Positions 59,017-64,000 of a DNA stretch of 64,000 nt are shown here, one piece after another. This DNA is from Amylostereum areolatum (Eukaryota; Basidiomycota; Agaricomycetes; Russulales; Stereaceae). The number at the start of each line of letters is the position of its first letter. Position 1 is the first letter of the stretch. The notes under the pieces were generated by a model. The model searched no databases and was not told the DNA's origin. It was given only the letters and a program-made list of their open reading frames with translations. Made by a program: the position numbers and the translations under genes. The stretch covers positions 124,001 to 188,000 of the forward strand of contig SAXG01000056.1 of NCBI GenBank assembly GCA_012932865.1. Direction: 5' to 3'.

Positions 59017-59660
59017 ATGACGGTTTCGGTCGAAGTCGATGCGACGCCAACGATGGCCGATGCAAAAGTCGAAGCTTCCCCTTCGACGTCCTAACGCTTC
59101 CGTCGAGGACCAGACCTGACATGGTTTCGGAGGGCGTCGACGCCCGCCCGACCATGATTTCGGAGAGTGTCGACGCCCGCCCGGTCATGGTTTCTGAAGG
59201 TATCGGCGCCAGCCCAACCATGATTTCAGAAGGGGTCGATGCCAGACCCATCATGGTTTCGGAGGGTGTCGATGCCACACATTCGCTCACCGTGACCAAG
59301 CACGTCCATTTCGCCACTCCCGAGTCGACCTCTGAGTCCGAAAACTCTCCCGACACCGGGAGACATTATATCCCCCAACTCTATATACCCCAAGCGGTCA
59401 GCGGCGCGGTGTCGCTGGCCTGGAGAGCCATGGTCTTTGGTCCCAACTTTGTGACTGCACGCATCTACGACATATGGACGCTCGTGCCATTCACGGGCAG
59501 CGCTCGACGACAAGAACTTCGCAAGGACAGATACCCAGAAAAACCCGCGGCGACGGCGGATGAGGACGGGATGGAGGTTATGGATATCAACTCACCCACA
59601 GAGAAGGAGGCTTCTCCACCTTTGGAAAACGGGAATGGGCATTCTCCTGTTTATGTATGA
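59017..59660 (+). CDS. Acidic protein with 11-residue repeats, unknown, probable frame breaks
   Basis: An ATG at 59017 lies 11 bases after the stop of the F-box-like gene. The first residues MTVSVEVDATPT resemble the repeat units that follow (MVSEGVDARPT type). Two one-base skips, near 59092 and 59112, are needed to join the start to the repeat region; each removes a stop codon. After the repeats come KHVHFATPESTSESENSPD, HYIPQLYIPQAVSGAVSLAW, FGPNFVTARIYDIWTLVPF and an acidic C-terminus ending NGHSPVYV. The C-terminal aromatic segment may be membrane-associated. I do not recognise the family. It may instead be the C-terminal part of the F-box-like gene if the intervening stop is also an error. 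Confidence 0.5.
59121..59285 (+). repeat. Five 33-base tandem repeats
   Basis: Units begin at 59121, 59154, 59187, 59220 and 59253. They encode MVSEGVDARPT, MISESVDARPV, MVSEGIGASPT, MISEGVDARPI and MVSEGVDATHS. M-V and M-I units alternate, which suggests growth by duplication of a 66-base pair of units. Confidence 0.9.
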
Positions 59661-60020
59661 GCCTTTTTTTACTTACATATGCGTACACCTCTACTTATAA
59701 CTACGGTACGGTTTGCGGGGTGGCAGGACACGGACCGGGACTCTAACGCACAAACCGAAAGGACCACTACCTATGAAACCCATGCTTATGAACACTATGC
59801 CCATGAATCCATCTCTTTTTCACCATCATCCAGCTTTCTCAAGGCGGTCGACGACTCAGCGAAGGAAAAGGAAGAGCCGGAGGTGTCTGTCTCAGAAAGG
59901 AAGACCGACGCCGGGGCCGGGGCCGGATTGGATCGAGATCACGCGGCGACGCGTCAGTCTCCTCCTGAGGTTCCAGTTTCGCGTCTTGCATCCACCCTTT
60001 CTACCACGGTCCCCTACACC
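59661..60020. promoter_or_regulatory. RPN5: Upstream region of RPN5
   Basis: The 360 bases before the RPN5 start hold its promoter and leader. An open frame in phase with RPN5 runs from 59679 without a stop. Its translation is Ser/Thr-rich and unlike the family, so it is treated as leader. Confidence 0.45.
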
Positions 60021-61815
60021 ATGTCTGACAACCGAAAACAAGAGAAAGACTTCACAAAGGAGGTCGATGAGGCGATTCCCCAAGCCAAAACGCTCCAGGA
60101 GGTGCGGGCTTATGGGATATAAATCGGGACACCATGTTAACTTGTAGATCTTAGGCCGGAAAGCTGCAAGAAGCCTTGGACAAGCTCTTCGCCTTGGAGA
60201 AGCAGACGCGTAATGTGCGACCTTTCCTATATAAGATAATAATGCCTGATTTTTTCCTCAGGCTGCCGATCTTAAATCCACAACACGACTCGTGACAGGC
60301 ATCATCGAGCTCGCATATAACACGCGGGACTACGTGCAACTAAACTCCAGTATACACGCGCTCAGCAAGAAGCATGGCCAACTTAAAGCTGCCGCTCAGG
60401 CAATGGTGGAACTCGCCATGACCTGGCTGGAGGATGTTCGGCAACGAGAGGGGCTGGAGAAGTGGCTGGAGTTGGTCGAGACGTTGCGTTCCGTCACAGA
60501 GGGAAAGGTTCGAAGTCTCCCTGTCGCCTGGAACTGTTTCTCATCGCGCCCCTCGTAGATATTCCTCGAAACTCCACGAGCCCGTGTCACCTTGTTCCTC
60601 GCTCAGTACCATGAATCTCTCTACGTCGAACCCACCCCCACATCCCCACCGCCGCGCGAGTCACTTATCACCGCGTCCGACCTCCTCTCCGAGCTTCAAG
60701 TCGAGACATACTCGTCCATGGAGCGCAAGGAGAAGACGGAGTTCATCTTGCACCAGATGCGGCTGTTGATCGAAGTGGCGGGCTTGAAGGACAAGGAGAG
60801 CGAGAAGGAGGGCAAGGACTTGAAGAAGAAGAACGCGATGGGCGGTGGTGAGGCGGAGTGGGTGAAGGTACGGGTGGCGAGCCGTAAAATCAGCGAGGAT
60901 TTCTTGAAGGAGGAGGATAACGAGGTATGGTTTCATATACCAATGTCGTCCAGGGCTAATTGCAAGACGTTGTATAGGCCCTCAAGCTCACTTTCTATGA
61001 TATGATGGTGCAATATGGTCTTCGCCATCATGCATACCTGGACATCGCCAAATGCTATAGGAAGGTATGGGAGACACCCTCGGTTAAAGCAGATGTGGAG
61101 GGCAAGGGCAGAATAGTACGTCGTTTCTACCTTCATCCTATATTGAGGGTTAACATATCGTGTTAGGCCCTTGAGCGGATTGTCTACTACGTCATCCTGG
61201 CACCACACGATAACGAACAATCCGACATGATGCACAAACTGTTCATCGACCCCGCCATTGTAGATCTGGAGCCTCAGCAGTACGCATGCTTCTTCTTTAT
61301 TTGACGGCGGATACTCACGATCCCACAGTCAGCTACTGAAATCGTTCACGGACCAGGAGATTATGCGGTGGCCAGGCATTGAATCTGTGTACGGTGCTTT
61401 CCTGCGGAAAACTGAGGTGTTCAAGAACGAAAAGCATTGGGAGGACCTTCACACCCGTGTCATCGAGCACGTAAGTAATTGTCGCCTCCTCGGGTCAACT
61501 ATACCTAATTCATGTCAACAGAATGTGCGTATCATCGCTCAATACTATAGTCGGATCACCCTCGCCCGTCTTATGAGCCTTCTCGACCTCCCCGCGAAGG
61601 AGACGGAGGAGACTTTGAGCCGCTTGGTAGTCTCTGGCTCAATATGGGCGCGCATAGACCGGCCAGCGGGTATCGTCAATTTCCGCAACACGCGATCAGC
61701 AGAGGAAGTCATGAACGACTGGAGTTCGGATATGCAGAAGCTTCTGGGTTTCGTCGAGAAAGCTTGGATGGGCATGAACGCTGCACAGGCGGCACAATCC
61801 CGGGTGAAAGCCTGA
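60021..61815 (+). CDS. RPN5: 26S proteasome regulatory subunit Rpn5 (PSMD12)
   Basis: Rpn5 is a PCI-domain subunit of the proteasome lid, which helps to hold the Rpn11 deubiquitinase. The start MSDNRKQEKDFTKEVDEAIP is followed by helical repeats (ALDKLFALEKQTRNA, LVTGIIELAYNTRDY, AMVELAMTWLEDVRQREGLE, ESLITASDLLSELQVETYSS, LTFYDMMVQYGLRHHAYLDI). The PCI domain runs through LLKSFTDQEIMRWPGIESVY, VRIIAQYYSRITLARLMSLL, ETEETLSRLVVSGSIWARID and the closing helix MQKLLGFVEKAWMGMN. About seven short introns are visible, all with frame-preserving junctions. Length is near the usual 450-480 residues. The tail is QAAQSRVKA. It converges with mS23, with 142 bases between stops. Confidence 0.95.
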
Positions 61816-61957
61816 TCGATGTACCCGTACTTACATTGTATAATGGACCATATGACTTCGTTGTAACTGGTTGTGATGCATTGGCCTCGAAGGGTGAGTA
61901 ATTTATTAGTTGGACAACGCGCGATGTAATGTACGGGATGGGGTACAGCGGGAACGA

Positions 61958-62861
61958 CTAAAAGGGCGACTTCTTCGCCCCTGCCATGTCGTCGACCGCC
62001 TGCAGCCTCTGCTCCAGCGTGATCTCCGTCGAGAGCGGCTGGGTGATGTGCGTGTAGTCGGGGCGAACACCTTCTTTCCACAACCGCACATATTCCTGAC
62101 CCTTGCTCCACTCGCCCTGGGGTCCCGAGCGCTGAGCGATAAGCCGCCAGCGTTTACGTGCGACGAGTTCGCGCTGGTCGATCTGCTCGCTCTTCATCTG
62201 GTTCTCCGTGAGCACCTTGCTTTCCATCGCAAACCCGCTCTCAATCGCCGAAGGCCCAAACACAGCGCCGTACGCCTCGGCCTCCTGCGCCGCAACCAAG
62301 TTGGCGATGTGCTGTTCCGAACGGAGCGCGCGGAACTGGGCAACAGCGGTCGCGTAGGCTTCGGCGAGAGTGACATTATGGTGCTGGTGCAGGTTTACAG
62401 CAAAGAGGACGGCCCTGAACAAGAGACGCGTGCGGGGCGTCAGTAATGCGATATGCATTAAGAGTGTAGGAAACGCACTCTTCAGGCGAAGGATTGCGGC
62501 CTCGCTGGCGAAGTCGCGTCCATTGTACCCCGCGTACAGGGTGTTCTCCCTCGATCCTGTCTTCCTCGGCCAGCGACACCGGACGGTACGTCTCGAAAGG
62601 ATGGTCACGGAAGAATTGTTTTCGGACTTTGTCTTCGAGGTATACGATGGGAAGGGGTCGTATCTCTACGGTGCTTTTGGCGAGTGTGCGTTGGTCGGTA
62701 GGCGCGTCGTAGGGAGTTCGGGGAACGGGTGAACGAGCGGGAAGTGGAAGTGGAGGATGGTCTAGGGCAGCCTCGTGCCATCTCGGTGAAGTTTTGATGT
62801 ATCCATTGCGGAGGAGGCGAGAGGCCTGCTTGTGTACTTGGGAAGCTATTCGCCTGACCAT
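61958..62861 (-). CDS. RSM25: Mitochondrial small ribosomal subunit protein mS23 (Rsm25 type)
   Basis: This is a nuclear-encoded mitoribosomal protein. The N-terminus MVRRIASQVHKQASRLLRNG with YIKTSPRWHEAALDHPP is the Rsm25/mS23 start. It is followed by RPLPIVYLEDKVRKQFFRDH, HPFETYRPVSLAEEDRIEGE and HPVRGVQWTRLRQRGRNPSP. An intron (GTGCGT...GTTCAG, around 62416-62480) joins PSPEE|AVLFAVNLHQHHNVTLAEAY in frame. The C-terminal part is helical and basic (RELVARKRWRLIAQRSG, LRLWKEG-like, ITLEQRLQAVDDMAG). It ends at TAG 61958-61960 after AKKSPF. Length is about 280 residues, normal for fungi. The basic N-terminus serves as mitochondrial import signal. Confidence 0.9.
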
Positions 62862-63142
62862 CCTCTCTTCTTGACGCGTCTGAGAGCAAAGGCAGTCTCC
62901 ATCCTTCAAGCCCTCCCGCTGGCCTTACGTAATTCTCGCCACGTGAGACGGTCTACATCGTAATACCCTTGCTTCGACATTTTGTCGACTTCATTTATGC
63001 ACTTGGGCCCTTGGGCCTTGGGGCTTGCATCGCGCACTGGTTCACAGCTCCACCGGAAAACATAACCAAACGTCTCCTACACTGGAGCGTATATTAACAA
63101 GAAAGGTAGAAGATAGGCCGCGCAGGTATTATATGTAAGTAA
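62862..63142. promoter_or_regulatory. Spacer between the second ligase and mS23
   Basis: About 280 bases hold the mS23 promoter and the ligase 3' region. No element stands out. Confidence 0.4.
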
Positions 63143-64000
63143 TCAAAGCTTCGCCTTCTGGCGAAGCTGAGCCGCCCGTATCTCCTTAGCCGTCTCCCGA
63201 AGGACACGACGCAACAGCTTCCCACTCGGGTTCTTGGGAATCACATCCACGATCTCAATACCGCCTGCGAGATGCTTATACTTCACTTTGTGGTCAGCGA
63301 CATGCTGTTAAGATGAGTGAGTTTCCTAGTGAGAACACGAGACACATGGGAAAATACCTTCGCAATTGCGGCTTTGATGGCATTCGCCTCTGCAGGGCTC
63401 GAAGATGCTCGTGTCGCTGCCGCATGAGAGAGAACAACAAACGCCATGGGGAGTTCACCGCTGTAGTCATCCGGTACGCCAACGACGCAGCAGTCATCAA
63501 CGTCTGCGCTCGTCAAAAGGTGGCCCTCTAGCTCGGCAGGTGCGACTTGGAATCCTCTGACTTTCATGATTTCCTAGAGGGCCAAGGTTATGAGCATTCC
63601 ATGGCTCGAAGCCGAAGACTGAGAAACACGAACCTTTAATCGATCGACGATAAATAGCTCGCCTTGTGGGTCGAAATAAACTTCGTCCCCTGTCCGGACC
63701 CATCTAAAACTTGGAAATCAGCATCTGTGCGAATGTAGGGCACATATTGCGCACCCGTCGACGAACGTCTCTTTAGTTCTGCGGTGCAACCCCAGGTTAG
63801 TGACATATCACCCAGGGGAAGGAGAACCCACGCTTCAGCGTTGTTAGCATAGCCCAGCGCCATACAGGGGCCTGTTATCACGAGCTCGCCAATTTCGCCG
63901 ACCTTGGCTAATGTGCCATCGGGCTTAACGACGCGTGCTCTACAGCCCGGTACAAGCTGTCCTGCGCTGCCGTGCACTCCAATCTTCTGGCTGGGCGGAA
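63143..64000 (-). CDS. Acyl-CoA ligase, 4-coumarate-CoA ligase-like, 3' part (partial)
   Basis: The window cuts this gene on its 5' side. Visible motifs are LVPGCRARVVKPDGTLAKVG, GELVITGPCMALGYANN, RWVRTGDEVYFDPQGELFI, VDRLKEIMKVRGFQVAPAEL, VVGVPDDYSGELPMAFVVLS and the catalytic-lysine stretch IPKNPSGKLLRRVLRE. The C-terminal AKL is a canonical-type PTS1 tripeptide, so a peroxisomal location is likely. A 24-base exon at 63755-63778 has the same length and phases as the 24-base exon at 15150-15173 of the other ligase. The two are thus paralogues of one family. The substrate is unknown. Confidence 0.92.

Noticed and set aside
59679..60020. N-terminal extension of Rpn5 in the same frame
   Set aside because: Rpn5 proteins start near MSDNRKQEKDF. 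The extension is low-complexity and better explained as the 5' leader.
1..64000. tRNA, rRNA, CRISPR arrays, transposon ends
   Set aside because: No cloverleaf with matching A and B boxes, rRNA core sequence, spaced repeat array, or long terminal or inverted repeats was found by eye.

Overview
This window is nuclear DNA of a filamentous basidiomycete, most likely an Agaricomycete. It is GC-rich and gene-dense on both strands. Genes are cut by many GT-AG introns of roughly 45-70 bases, with very small exons in places. Conserved proteins place it in fungi: fused Ade5,7, Mediator subunit Med7, condensin Smc2, splicing factor Prp11/SF3a2, Rrp5, Sld2, proteasome subunit Rpn5, mitoribosomal mS23 and the polarity factor Tea1. 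I see no prokaryotic features, CRISPR array, rRNA, tRNA or intact transposon.

Layout. 0-9.5 kb: the 3' end of an unidentified gene (+), ADE5,7 (-), a Ser/Pro-rich protein (+) and a small conserved-looking protein (-). 9.5-16 kb: a long low-complexity protein (-) whose stop lies 12 bases before the small gene's ATG, then an acyl-CoA/4-coumarate-CoA ligase-like gene (+) with a chain of tiny exons. 16-23 kb: an Lnt-like membrane CN-hydrolase (-) divergent from MED7 (+), then two tandem MDR oxidoreductases whose promoters also look duplicated. 23-32 kb: an alpha/beta-hydrolase lipase (-), an RG-rich coiled-coil gene with broken frame (+), and two tandem MYND-finger paralogues (-).

33-51 kb: a kelch-only Tea1 paralogue (+), SMC2 (-), PRP11 (-) divergent from RRP5 (+), and the full-length kelch plus coiled-coil Tea1 homologue (-). 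51-64 kb: a Pro-rich disordered protein (-), SLD2 (+), an F-box/LRR-like gene with broken frame (+), a repeat protein (+), RPN5 (+), mS23 (-) and the 3' part of a second acyl-CoA ligase (-).

The housekeeping genes cover purine synthesis, transcription, chromosome condensation, splicing, ribosome assembly, replication initiation, protein turnover and mitochondrial translation. They are not an obvious functional cluster. The accessory part consists of duplicated families: MDR, MYND, kelch and AMP-ligases.

The most striking signal is a set of apparent single-base frame breaks. Those that can be resolved to one base are all of the +1 sign. They cluster in the Tea1 homologue, the F-box gene, the adjoining repeat gene and the RG-rich gene, while neighbouring housekeeping genes read cleanly. 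Insertion-type assembly error is the simplest reading, and decaying genes the alternative. I did not find a clearly new biological system. The best biological leads are the 8-base micro-exon in PRP11, the micro-exon series in the ligase and the fungal Lnt-like enzyme.
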